From: 66-474 sp051961995
GTDB taxonomy: Bacteria; Pseudomonadota; Gammaproteobacteria; Xanthomonadales; Rhodanobacteraceae
Reading direction: 5' to 3'
Assembly (NCBI GenBank): GCA_051961995.1
Contig: JBQCCR010000013.1
Location: 1-19,765 of the forward strand
DNA: 19,765 nucleotides
In this document: piece after piece, positions 8,352 through 19,301 of the stretch
Layout of the letters: each line of letters opens with the position of its first letter
Numbering within the stretch: the first letter of the stretch is position 1
The notes under the pieces: generated by a model
Told to the model about the DNA's origin: nothing
The model's input: the letters and a program-made list of their open reading frames with translations, nothing else
The model's database searches: none
Position numbers and translations under genes: made by a program

Positions 8352-8444
8352 AGATTGATGTGAGCGCCTTCTGCGAACCCCGACATTCCGCCTGTTGGGT
8401 CGTGCCCGGATGAAACCCGGGTTCCAACCCGACCTACAAAAAGC
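8352..8444. repeat. Intergenic repeat, right copy flanking the GDCCVxC gene
   Basis: This is the direct-orientation counterpart of 7982-8076, sharing TGCGAACCCC and CCAACCC blocks in the same order. On the minus strand its first part reads TTTTTGTAGGTCGGGTTGGA, then AACCCGGG and CGACCCAACA, so it can form a GGTCGGGTT/AACCCGACC-type structure. It begins 14 bases past the GDCCVxC stop codon and ends 17 bases before the 3' end of the isochorismatase-fold gene. It sits between two convergent genes, where a structure that stops transcription would be useful. Confidence 0.6.
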
Positions 8445-8461
8445 GGCCGGTCGAACCCCGC

Positions 8462-9082
8462 CTACGACGCACCCGTCCTGCCTGCCGCGCCCTGCTTCTG
8501 CAACGCGGCGATCATCTCGGCGCCGCTCGCTACCCGCGCCTGCCGCGGGAACACCTTCTCCGTCAACACGCGGTGCACTTCCGGATCCGGATCGGCGCAG
8601 CAATCGGCCACCACCACGATACGGTAATCCGCATCCGCCGCATGGCGCACGGTGGACAGCACCACGCCACTGGTGGAAATGCCGGCAAGCACCAAGGTGT
8701 CAATGCCGTTGGCGCGCAGGATCATGTCGAGGTCGGTACCGGGAAATGCGCCGTAGCGGTGCTTGGTGACGATGAATTCGTCTTCGCGCGGCGCAACCTG
8801 CGGATGGATTTCCGCACCCGGCGCATCGCCTTCGAATCGGCCCGACGAGCGGATCGTGCTGAAGGCCAGGTTGTTCGGGCTCACTTCCGGGTAACCGGGA
8901 CGGAAGCCGACCTTGACGTAACCGACCTTCGCACCCGCCTGGCGCGCCGCATCAAGCAAGGCGGCGGTGCGCTCAAGCAAGGCTTGCGAATCCGCGCCGG
9001 CAAAGTTCTGCACGATGCCGACCTGGAAATCCATGCACAGCACCGCCGTGCATTGGGGATCGAGGTTGAGTGTGCCAATCAT
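8462..9082 (-). CDS. Isochorismatase-fold (cysteine hydrolase) family protein without the catalytic cysteine
   Basis: This is a 206-residue protein of the isochorismatase/nicotinamidase-like fold. The first catalytic-triad residue is D18 (CMDFQVGIV) and the second K107 (VTKHRYGAF). The third element normally reads GxxTxxCVxxT with the nucleophilic cysteine; here it is GISTSGVVLSTVRHA, placing Val140 at that position. The C-terminal signature CCADPDPEVHRVLTEKVFPR is intact. I recall a subgroup with this TSGVVLST signature, so the change is likely ancestral rather than decay. Such proteins cannot act by the usual thiol mechanism; EntB-type isochorismatases also lack the cysteine. The substrate is unknown. 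The ATG at 9082 has AGGGGG a few bases upstream. It is 58 bases downstream of the S9 peptidase on the same strand, with a hairpin between them. Confidence 0.88.
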   Translation of the reverse strand: MIGTLNLDPQCTAVLCMDFQVGIVQNFAGADSQALLERTAALLDAARQAGAKVGYVKVGFRPGYPEVSPNNLAFSTIRSSGRFEGDAPGAEIHPQVAPREDEFIVTKHRYGAFPGTDLDMILRANGIDTLVLAGISTSGVVLSTVRHAADADYRIVVVADCCADPDPEVHRVLTEKVFPRQARVASGAEMIAALQKQGAAGRTGAS

Positions 9083-9112
9083 GGTTTCCCCCTGACGAGC
9101 ATGGGTCCATCA

Positions 9113-9131
9113 GATCCGCAAAAGGCGGATC
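9113..9131 (-). terminator. Hairpin after the S9 peptidase gene (possible terminator)
   Basis: GATCCGC (9113-9119) and GCGGATC (9125-9131) form a perfect 7-bp stem around a 5-base loop, nine bases past the peptidase stop codon. No U-run follows on the minus strand, so an intrinsic terminator is uncertain. It may protect the transcript end or weaken read-through into the isochorismatase-fold gene. Confidence 0.4.
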
Positions 9132-9140
9132 GACGCCGTC

Positions 9141-11183
9141 TTACTGCAGATATTTCTCCATCCAACCCACCCAGCGGCGGTACACATCGGTAGTGCGCAC
9201 GATGTCGTGCGGGAAATGCGAGTCAGCGGGATAGGCGTAAAACTGCGCGGTGACGCCCGCGTCGCGCAGCGCATGGAACCACTCGTAGGAATTGATCAGC
9301 GGCACGTTGGGGTCGCCCACGTCGCCCATGATCAGCGTCGGCGCCTTGACGTTGCCGGCATACGCGATTGGCGATTGTTCGCGCCAGATGTCATGGTACT
9401 TGGCCGTCCACGGCGAGCCGCCGAAGAAATAGGTGTCACCGGTCTGGTAGTACGACACCGTGTAATCCATCACCCAGTCGGTGAGCGCCGCACCGGCCAC
9501 CGCCGCTTGCCAGTTGTCGTAATGACCGGTGAGCCAGGTCGTCATGTAACCGCCGTACGACCAGCCGGACACGCCGATGCGATGGGTGTCCACGATGCCG
9601 AGTTGCTCGACCGCAGCCAGGCCTGCCATCACGTCCTTGCCCGGACCGTCGCCGGTGTCGCGGAAGATCGCGTGCTGGTATTTGTCGCCCAGGTTCGTGC
9701 TGCCGCGGTAGTTCGGCTGGAACACCAGAAACCCGTTCGCGGAGAACAATTGAATGAGCGGCGAGAAGCGCAGATCGGAGGAACCTTCCGGGCCGCCATG
9801 AATCACCAGCACCAGCGGGTACTTCTTGCCGGACTTGTAATCCGCGGGCCAGGTCAGCACGCCGTCCTCGTCGAAGCCGTCAGCGCTCTTCCACTGCACC
9901 GCCTCGCTGCGGCCGAGTTTCATCTGATCCACGAAGGCATTGAGATCGGTGAGTCGGCGCGGCTTGGCGTTTATCGAATCCAGCACGTACAACTCGCCCG
10001 GATGACCGGCCGTGCTGGCGATGAACGCGATACGGCCATTGTTCGCAACGCTCAACTCCGGATTGACCTGCACGTCGCCAAGTTCGAGTTCGCGCGCCAC
10101 GCCATCCAGCGGCTGCACCCACAACGTTGCGTGCGTGCCCAGGCTGCCGGCCAGCAGCAGCGTCTTGCCGTCCGGCAACCATTCGTACGTATCAATATTG
10201 CGCGCCAATGCGGCGGTGACGTCACGCGGATCGCCACGACCCTCGCCGATGTACACCGCGTTGCCATTGTTCTGGTCACCGTCGCGTGGCCGCATGAAGG
10301 CATACGCGTCGCCCTGTGGCGCGAACTTCAGGTCGCCCGAGCCCTGCGCCGTGACCAGCGCGCGCGGCTTGCCGCCGTCGGCATCCACTTCGTCAATCAC
10401 GGACTGGAACGACGGGCCCCACCACGGACCCGGAAAACGCGTGAACACGATGTCGTGGCCGTCACGGCTCCACTCCGGCACCGGCGCGGAATCCTGCTGG
10501 TCGGTTTGCAGGCTGAACTCGCCTTCGGTCAAGCGCTTCGCTTCACCCCCATGGCTCGGCACCACCCACAAGTGATCGGGCGTCAGCGCCGCGCGCTGCA
10601 GGAAATTGTTGTCGGTGACCTGGAAGGCATCGTCGTGGTGCTTGATCGCTTTCGCATTCTTCGCTTCGTCGGCGGTGATGAAGGCGATGCGACTGCCGTC
10701 CGGGCTCCACGAGAATTCGTCAACGCCCCCCTTGGTGTGCGTGATGCGCGCCGGATCCCCGCCGTCCATCGGCATCACGAAAATCTGTGCCTTCCCGTCG
10801 TTGTCCTTGTCCGGATCGTCGTCCCTAGCATCGGACCCGTCCTGCGCGCCGTGGTCATCGGCGAGAAACGCCAGCCGCGTGCCGTCCGGCGACCAGTGCA
10901 GCGAACCCAGTCCGCTGCGCTTCCAGGTCAGCGCGCGCTTGGCGCCGGTCGCAACATCCACCAGATCAATTTCCTGCCGGCGCTTGTCGGCCTTCCAGTC
11001 CGGCGTGGAAACGATCACCGCTATCTTCGTGCCGTCAGGCGAAATCTGCGGATCGCTGAAGGAGATGATCTTGCGCAGGTCTTCGAGCCGGAAGGTGTTC
11101 GCGTTCGCGGCGCCGGCAACGCCGGAAGATGCACAGCCGAGCAAGGCGGCAGCACACAGGATCAGCGGTTTGCGCACAAGCAT
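9141..11183 (-). CDS. Exported S9 family peptidase (prolyl oligopeptidase / dipeptidyl aminopeptidase type)
   Basis: This is a 680-residue serine peptidase of clan SC, family S9, which cleaves short peptides. An N-terminal export signal (residues 1 to about 26) contains LLGC with Cys17, so it may be a lipoprotein; otherwise cleavage near AGA-AN is likely. Residues about 35-420 form a WD40-like beta-propeller with repeated SPDG blades (SPDGTKIAV, SPDGTRLAF, SPDGSRIAF). The alpha/beta-hydrolase domain follows: oxyanion HGGP at 462-465, nucleophile GWSYGG with Ser542, Asp624 in GDPNVP, and His656 in DSHFPHD. All triad residues are present. An acidic insertion at about 115-130 contains DKDNDG, a DxDxDG calcium-loop pattern. 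The ATG at 11183 has a GGGGAAACC stretch upstream. Periplasmic or surface peptide digestion is inferred; Xanthomonadales carry many such enzymes. Confidence 0.93.
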   Translation of the reverse strand: MLVRKPLILCAAALLGCASSGVAGAANANTFRLEDLRKIISFSDPQISPDGTKIAVIVSTPDWKADKRRQEIDLVDVATGAKRALTWKRSGLGSLHWSPDGTRLAFLADDHGAQDGSDARDDDPDKDNDGKAQIFVMPMDGGDPARITHTKGGVDEFSWSPDGSRIAFITADEAKNAKAIKHHDDAFQVTDNNFLQRAALTPDHLWVVPSHGGEAKRLTEGEFSLQTDQQDSAPVPEWSRDGHDIVFTRFPGPWWGPSFQSVIDEVDADGGKPRALVTAQGSGDLKFAPQGDAYAFMRPRDGDQNNGNAVYIGEGRGDPRDVTAALARNIDTYEWLPDGKTLLLAGSLGTHATLWVQPLDGVARELELGDVQVNPELSVANNGRIAFIASTAGHPGELYVLDSINAKPRRLTDLNAFVDQMKLGRSEAVQWKSADGFDEDGVLTWPADYKSGKKYPLVLVIHGGPEGSSDLRFSPLIQLFSANGFLVFQPNYRGSTNLGDKYQHAIFRDTGDGPGKDVMAGLAAVEQLGIVDTHRIGVSGWSYGGYMTTWLTGHYDNWQAAVAGAALTDWVMDYTVSYYQTGDTYFFGGSPWTAKYHDIWREQSPIAYAGNVKAPTLIMGDVGDPNVPLINSYEWFHALRDAGVTAQFYAYPADSHFPHDIVRTTDVYRRWVGWMEKYLQ

Positions 11184-11259
11184 GGTGGTTTCCCCAGTCA
11201 GACCGCGCCGAGCGTACGACAGAACGCGCCGGGGCGTCAGCAGCGGAAGTCATGCCGGC

Positions 11260-13059
11260 TCAGGGCGCTGGCACGGAAACCGGCTCGACGTGACGGATGA
11301 TCAACCGCAGCGACTCCACGCCTTGCCAATCGTCAACCGTCAGCTCGTAGACGATGCGCACGCCGGGCGCCAACGGCCAATCGCTTTCGGCATTGAAGTG
11401 CACCGCGGCATGCACGCGACCGTCGCGCGGATCGCGCAGGTTGGCGCGCAGGTGCCGCTGCCCGGCGCCGATGCGCCGCCAGCCGACGCACTCGAACACA
11501 TTGTCGAACAGTGGCGGCGGAAAGCCCTGCCCCCACGGGCCGGCTGCGCGCAGTTGCCGCGCCAGTTCCGGATCAAAATCGGCGGGCGCCAGTTCGCCAT
11601 CGCTGTGAAGCTGTGCCTGCAGTGCTTCCGGTGTGATGCGTTCGCGCGCGATCGCATCGAAACATTCCGCGAAGCGGGCGAAGTCGTTCGCAGACAGGCT
11701 CAAGCCTGCCGCCATGGCGTGTCCGCCGAAGCGCCGGATCAGGCCGGGCTCGCGTGCGTCCAGTTCGGCCAGGGCGTCGCGGATATGGAAGCCGGGAATC
11801 GAGCGCGCGGAGCCGCGCAGCATTGGAAAGCGCGGCGATGATTCGTCGCTTGTCGATTGTTGCGTACAGGAAGCGCGCAAAGGCATTGATGCATCGTCAC
11901 CGCCCGCGGGCGCAAAGGCCACCACCGGACGATGCAGGCGTTCCTTGATCTTCGAGGCGACCAGCCCGACCACGCCGGGATGCCCATCCGGATTGAACAA
12001 CGTGACGCCGACCGCGCCATCGTCGCCGATGCCGGTCAGCATCGCTTCCGCATCCGCGGTCATGATGTCCTGCAGGCCGCGGCGCTCGCCATTGATCCCG
12101 TGCAGGATCGCCGCGAGTTCGCGCGCATGCGAGGCATCCTCGGTCAGCAGGCACTCGATGCCGAGCGTCATGTCTTCGAGTCTTCCCGCTGCGTTGACGC
12201 GCGGCCCCAACGAATAGCCGAGATCGCTCGCCCCCAATCGCGCCGGATCGCAGCCGGCCACTTCGATCAGTGCATTGATTCCCGGGCAACCGCGGCCGGC
12301 GCGAATGCGGCGCAAACCGGCTTCAACCAGGATCCGGTTGTTGCGGTCCAGCGGAACGAGATCGGCAACCGTGGCGAGCGCGACCAGATCGAGCAGGCCG
12401 GACAAATCAGGCTCTTCGCGATTTGGAAAGGCGTTTTGCTTGCGGAGCCTGGCACGCAGCGCGAGCAGCAGATAAAACATCACGCCCGCGCCGCAAAGGG
12501 ATTTGCTGCCGAACTTGTCGTCGGCCGAATTCGGATTCACGATCGCATCCGCAGCCGGCAACCCGGCGCCGGGCAGGTGGTGATCGGTAATGATGACCGT
12601 GCACCCGCGCGCCTTCGCCGCCGCCACTCCGGCGTGGCTGGCAATCCCGTTGTCCACGGTGACGATCAGGTCCGGCGCGGGCTGCAGCGTATCCACCAGC
12701 GCGGGCGTGAGGCCGTAACCGTGGCGTATGCGGTGCGGCACCACGTAGCCGACCTGTTGCGCACCCAGCATCCGCAGCCCGCGCACCGCGAGCGCCGCGC
12801 CGCAGGCGCCGTCGCAATCAAAATCCGCGGCGACGATGATGCGCCGTTGCTTCGCGATCGCGTCGGCCAGGAGTTCGGTCGCACGTTCGATGCCGGAAAG
12901 TTCGTGCGGCGAAAGCAGCAAGGCGAGCCGATGCCTGGCATCGCTCGCACACAGCACGCCACGTGCAGCATAGACGCGCCGCAGCACCGGATGGACGTGC
13001 TCGGGCCAGCCACCGGGTACACCGGCGGGTTGGCGGCGGATGATTTTCAATTGCGCCAC
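11260..13059 (-). CDS. recJ: Single-stranded-DNA-specific exonuclease RecJ
   Basis: RecJ degrades single-stranded DNA 5'->3' in RecF-pathway recombination and mismatch repair. From GTG at 13059 the product is 599 residues. DHH motifs are present: ADFDCDGACGAAL (78-90), TVDNGIASHAG (134-144), TDHHLPGAGLP (158-168) and DLVALATVADLVPL (224-237). The DHHA1 part holds LRGSARSIPGFHIRDAL (414-430) and RFGGHAMAAGLS (443-454), followed by a C-terminal OB-fold. Residues 387-412 are an extra Asp/Ser-rich insertion just before LRGSARS. No ATG fits the start: GTG 13059, GTG 13077 and TTG 13050 are all possible. I chose 13059 because LKIIRR then falls where I recall it in relatives and the repeat element lies just upstream. 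An open frame continues upstream through that repeat but is not coding. It follows rpfE. Confidence 0.94.
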   Translation of the reverse strand: MAQLKIIRRQPAGVPGGWPEHVHPVLRRVYAARGVLCASDARHRLALLLSPHELSGIERATELLADAIAKQRRIIVAADFDCDGACGAALAVRGLRMLGAQQVGYVVPHRIRHGYGLTPALVDTLQPAPDLIVTVDNGIASHAGVAAAKARGCTVIITDHHLPGAGLPAADAIVNPNSADDKFGSKSLCGAGVMFYLLLALRARLRKQNAFPNREEPDLSGLLDLVALATVADLVPLDRNNRILVEAGLRRIRAGRGCPGINALIEVAGCDPARLGASDLGYSLGPRVNAAGRLEDMTLGIECLLTEDASHARELAAILHGINGERRGLQDIMTADAEAMLTGIGDDGAVGVTLFNPDGHPGVVGLVASKIKERLHRPVVAFAPAGGDDASMPLRASCTQQSTSDESSPRFPMLRGSARSIPGFHIRDALAELDAREPGLIRRFGGHAMAAGLSLSANDFARFAECFDAIARERITPEALQAQLHSDGELAPADFDPELARQLRAAGPWGQGFPPPLFDNVFECVGWRRIGAGQRHLRANLRDPRDGRVHAAVHFNAESDWPLAPGVRIVYELTVDDWQGVESLRLIIRHVEPVSVPAP

Positions 13060-13104
13060 GGCCGAGCGCGATTGCACGACGATTTTGCGGTGCCACCGTT
13101 CCTG

Positions 13105-13206
13105 GCATCGTCCCGGCGAAAGCCGGGACCCGGTGACTCCATGGTCGCACCGCCACGGTCGCCGGGTTGCAGATTGCGCCCGCAGCCGCCCCGGAATGAC
13201 GAAAAG
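13105..13206. repeat. Composite REP-like element between rpfE and recJ
   Basis: TCCCGGC-GAAA-GCCGGGA (13111-13128) is a perfect 7-bp hairpin with a GNRA-type loop. About 60 bases further right is an inverted counterpart ending CCCCGGAATGACG. Read on the minus strand the element begins CGTCATTCCGGGGCGG and ends with TCCCGGCTTTCGCCGGGA. Inverted pairs of this kind are dispersed intergenic repeats in Xanthomonadales and other proteobacteria, by my recall. It fills most of the 163-base gap between rpfE and recJ, and may give a processed or attenuated mRNA between the two. Confidence 0.7.
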
Positions 13207-13222
13207 CGGAGATCGAGCGTTC

Positions 13223-14137
13223 TCACGCGCTGCGCCGCCACACACGCCAACGATGCCAGCGCCTGATGCGAAACCGCTCGCCGCCGGCGAATGCAAGATG
13301 CAACTCCGTACCACGCCGCGGCAATCGTTCGATGCGCGGCAACCATGCGGCTTCGATCTGTGCCGCATCGAGAGCGGCAAGGTCGAGCAATACCGGAGAG
13401 CCGCGCGGGACTCCATCCAGGGCATCGGACGTGAGCGGAGAACGCTTTACGCCTGCGCGCTGCGCCAACGCGCAAGCGAGCGCGTCGTCGCTGACCGCCA
13501 GCTTCAAGGACGACTTCACCCACGGCAGCGCGCCGGTGCCCCAGAACCACAGCGCGTTCATCGGCATCGCGCCACGTTCGCGGCGGGCGGCGTTGACCGG
13601 ATGCGAATGCAGCGTGATTTGCGCCTCGTTGAACAACGCGCGCCAGCGTCGGCCGCCATCGCCTTGCGGCAGCTGTTCCAGCAGGTTCGCGCCGAGCGCT
13701 TCCTCCGGCGCCGCGAACGCAGGCAACTGCGAACCTTGCGGCAGGCGCAACGCCCAACGCGATGGGGTCATGATTTCCAGGGGCATGCCGGCATCGCCGA
13801 ACAATGGTCGCAGCGGTTGCGCAAGGCTTTCCGCCTCCTCGCGCGTCAATTGCAGTTCGTCGCCGCAGGCCAGCAACCGCGCGCCGTTGGCTTCCACGCG
13901 GACGTAAGCCGGATCGGCGCACAGCCACGGGGTTTCTCCGGCGTCGTGCGCGATGCTTTCACGCAGCAATGCGGCAACCGGCAGCGGCGAACCGGGCAGC
14001 TGGAACACTTCGCGCAGCTGCGCCTCGCGCCCGCGTGGTGCATCCGCCAAACGATCGCCGCGCGCGAGCCAGCGCTTCAGCGCCGGCGCGCCGTCAAGGC
14101 GCGCCAGCGGCGGCAGCAGGAAATGCTGGGAATACAT
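13223..14137 (-). CDS. rpfE: RpfE-type protein (COG4255-like, phosphoglycerate-mutase-related)
   Basis: This 304-residue protein lies between greA and recJ, the position I recall for Xanthomonas rpfE. There it was named from the cluster regulating pathogenicity factors, although its molecular function is unclear. Similarity is recognised in EVFQLPGSPLPVAALL (about 44-59), PWLCADPAYVRVEANGARLL (about 70-89) and LTREEAESLAQPLRPLF. These relate it to predicted cofactor-independent phosphoglycerate mutases (COG4255/RpfE type). Complete metal-binding alkaline-phosphatase-fold motifs are not evident, so mutase activity is doubtful. No signal peptide or membrane segment is seen. I chose the ATG at 14137 (MYSQHFLLPPLARL) over the one 18 codons upstream (14191), whose extension is Arg/Pro-rich and unlike the rest. 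Neither has a clear Shine-Dalgarno. Confidence 0.75.
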   Translation of the reverse strand: MYSQHFLLPPLARLDGAPALKRWLARGDRLADAPRGREAQLREVFQLPGSPLPVAALLRESIAHDAGETPWLCADPAYVRVEANGARLLACGDELQLTREEAESLAQPLRPLFGDAGMPLEIMTPSRWALRLPQGSQLPAFAAPEEALGANLLEQLPQGDGGRRWRALFNEAQITLHSHPVNAARRERGAMPMNALWFWGTGALPWVKSSLKLAVSDDALACALAQRAGVKRSPLTSDALDGVPRGSPVLLDLAALDAAQIEAAWLPRIERLPRRGTELHLAFAGGERFRIRRWHRWRVWRRSA

Positions 14138-14190
14138 GCGGCGAGGATGCGGGAGCGGATACGCGTCGGCAAGTCGCGATCTTCGGTTCA

Positions 14191-14225
14191 CAGCGTCGGG
14201 TTTCGCTGACGCTGCGGCCGACCCG
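14191..14225. other. Hairpin-forming sequence between greA and rpfE
   Basis: CAGCGTC (14191-14197) and GACGCTG (14208-14214) make a perfect 7-bp stem, starting about 15 bases beyond the greA stop. An alternative fold pairs CGGGT (14197-14201) with ACCCG (14221-14225). The GTCGGGTTTCGC stretch resembles the repeat type flanking the GDCCVxC gene. There is no U-run, so termination is unproven; it could set the greA mRNA 3' end. Confidence 0.45.
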
Positions 14226-14228
14226 CGT

Positions 14229-14708
14229 TCAAACCTCGTACTTCACGCTCATGATGTCGTAGCAGCGCTTTCCGCCCGGCGCCTCGAACTCGAACGAATC
14301 GCCTTCATTCCTGCCGATCAGCGCGCGCGCGATCGGCGAGGACACCGCGATGCGGCACTGCTTGATGTCGGCTTCCAGGTCGCCGACGATCTGGTAGACG
14401 ATCGCATCCCCGCCGTTCTCGTCTTCGAGTTCGACGGTGGCGCCGAACACCACGCGCGGGCCGGCGTTGAGGCGCGAGACATCAATGATTTCGGCGGTGG
14501 ACAAGCCCGCTTCCAGTTCCTTGATGCGGCCCTCGATGAAGCCCTGCTGTTCGCGCGCGGCATGGTACTCGGCGTTCTCCTTGAGGTCGCCGTGTGCGCG
14601 CGCTTCGGCGATCGCGGCGATCACCTTCGGCCGCTCCACCGATTTCAGGCGCTCCAGTTCGGCGCGCAGACGATCGGCGCCGGCTTTGGTCATGGGGGCT
14701 CGTTTCAT
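14229..14708 (-). CDS. greA: Transcription elongation factor GreA
   Basis: GreA enters the RNA polymerase secondary channel and stimulates cleavage of backtracked transcripts. The 159-residue length is typical (E. coli 158). The N-terminal coiled coil (1-75) carries the tip GDLKENAEYHAAREQQ with Asp41 and Glu44, the acidic residues needed for cleavage, at the E. coli positions. The C-terminal FKBP-like domain includes VVFGATVELED, SPIARALIGRNEGDSFEFEAPGG and the ending YDIMSVKYEV. I chose the ATG at 14708 (MKRAPMTKAGADRL) because GAAGG lies at good distance upstream. An open frame extends 17 codons further (14759) without conserved sequence. It follows carB across 136 bases containing a GTTGATCAAC palindrome, so it may have its own promoter. 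Confidence 0.96.
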   Translation of the reverse strand: MKRAPMTKAGADRLRAELERLKSVERPKVIAAIAEARAHGDLKENAEYHAAREQQGFIEGRIKELEAGLSTAEIIDVSRLNAGPRVVFGATVELEDENGGDAIVYQIVGDLEADIKQCRIAVSSPIARALIGRNEGDSFEFEAPGGKRCYDIMSVKYEV

Positions 14709-14844
14709 TGGCTTGCCTTCTTCTCCAACCATTCGCCCTGGGTATCGAGGGACACGCAAAAATAACCATTCGTGGATTCGATAAGCAAAGCTTACCCGCG
14801 CCGAGCTCGTCGAAGCACCACCACAAACGGTTGATCAACTGCAA

Positions 14845-18098
<3,254 letters not shown>

Positions 18099-18099
<1 letters not shown>

Positions 18100-19223
18100 C
18101 AGCGGGCCTCCATCAATTTCGCGAATCGCTCGAACAAATACCCCACGTCATGCGGCCCCGGACTGGCTTCCGGATGTCCCTGGAAGCAGAACGCCGGGCG
18201 GTCGGTCAGCGCAAAGCCTTGCAGCGAACCATCGAACAGCGATGTGTGCGTGATGCGCGTGTTCGCCGGCAGCGTCGCGGGATCCACCGCGAAGCCGTGG
18301 TTTTGCGAGGTGATCAGCACCCGGCCGTCGTCCATATCCTTGACCGGATGATTGGCGCCATGGTGGCCGAACTTCATCTTGAGGGTCCGGGCGCCGAGTG
18401 CGAGGCCCATCAACTGGTGGCCCAGGCAAATGCCGAACAGCGGGATGCGTGCATCCAGGAATTCGCGCGTGGCGGCGATCGCGTAATCGCAGGCCGCAGG
18501 ATCGCCGGGGCCGTTGGCGAGGAACACGCCATCCGGCTTCAGCGCCAGCACTTCGCGCGCGGGCGTCTGCGCGGGCACCACGGTGAGATCGCAACCGCTC
18601 TCCACCAGCAGGCGCAGGATGTTGAGCTTCACGCCGTAGTCGTAGGCGATCACCTTGAAGCGCGTCGCCGGTTTGCGAAGTGCGGCGGCATCGAGATCGT
18701 AAGTGCCGTTGCGCCACGGATAGGATGCGCGCACCGAGACTTCTTTCGCCAGATCCATGCCGTTCAAGCTCGCCACTGCACGCGCTTTTGCAAGCGCATC
18801 GTCCGCGGAGAGGTTTTCGCCGGCGAGCAGGCAGCCGTTCTGTGCGCCGGTGCTACGCAGGATGCGGGTCAGCTTGCGCGTATCGATCCCGGCAATCGCG
18901 ACGATGTTCTGGCGGCGCAGGTAATCGGTGAGCGATTCCACGCTGCGCCAGCTGGAGGCAAGCCGCGGCACGTCGCGCACGACCAGGCCCGCAGCTTGCA
19001 CGCGCACCGATTCATCATCGGCCGGATTGCAACCGGTGTTGCCGATGTGCGGATGGGTCAGCGTGACGATCTGCCGCGCATAGGACGGATCGGTCAGGAT
19101 TTCCTGATAACCCGTCATCGCGGTGTTGAATACCACCTCGCCGGTTGCGCCGCCGGGCGCGCCAACGGACTCGCCGTGGAACACATTTCCATCGGCGAGC
19201 GCTAACAATGCGGGTAGTTTCAT
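18099..19223 (-). CDS. carA: Carbamoyl-phosphate synthase small subunit
   Basis: CarA is the glutaminase subunit that releases ammonia from glutamine and channels it to CarB. It has 374 residues. The N-terminal domain starts PALLALADGNVFHGES and includes GATGEVVFNTAMTGYQEILT. The class I glutamine amidotransferase domain begins near 188 (FKVIAYDYGVKLNILR). It has ANGPGDP (236-242), the nucleophile Cys266 in GICLGHQLMGLALG, TSQNHGFAV (305-313), and the His350/Glu352 pair in GHPEASPGPHD. All triad residues are present. I chose the ATG at 19223; an upstream TTG at 19259 would add twelve unconserved residues. The Shine-Dalgarno is weak. It is first in a carA-carB operon. dapB, which I recall upstream of carA in several relatives, is not adjacent here; a divergent gene is. 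Confidence 0.97.
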
Positions 19224-19295
19224 ATCGTCCGGGTGCAAGTGGACCCGCAGGCCACGCAAAGCGGGTCTGAGGGAAGGGTGATCGGGCGAGCCGGA

Positions 19296-19301
19296 ATGAT
19301 A
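19296..19301 (-). promoter_or_regulatory. Candidate -10 element for carA
   Basis: On the minus strand this reads TATCAT, 5 of 6 to the sigma-70 -10 consensus, and would give a leader of about 65 bases before the carA ATG. No good -35 (only TGAATC-like) lies at 16-17 bases, so support is weak. No PyrR-type leader or obvious arginine-repressor box was recognised in the gap. Confidence 0.3.

Noticed and set aside
9207..11300. A 697-codon plus-strand open frame opposite the S9 peptidase.
   Set aside because: The peptidase on the minus strand has an intact catalytic triad and signal peptide; the opposite frame is a composition artefact.
13060..13425. N-terminal extension of RecJ up to 13425.
   Set aside because: It runs through the REP-like element and into the 3' end of rpfE in another frame, and shows no conserved residues; RecJ similarity begins near LKIIRR.
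14829..14840. GTTGATCAAC palindrome between carB and greA as an operator.
   Set aside because: A 10-base palindrome alone is not enough, and no known regulator site was recognised.
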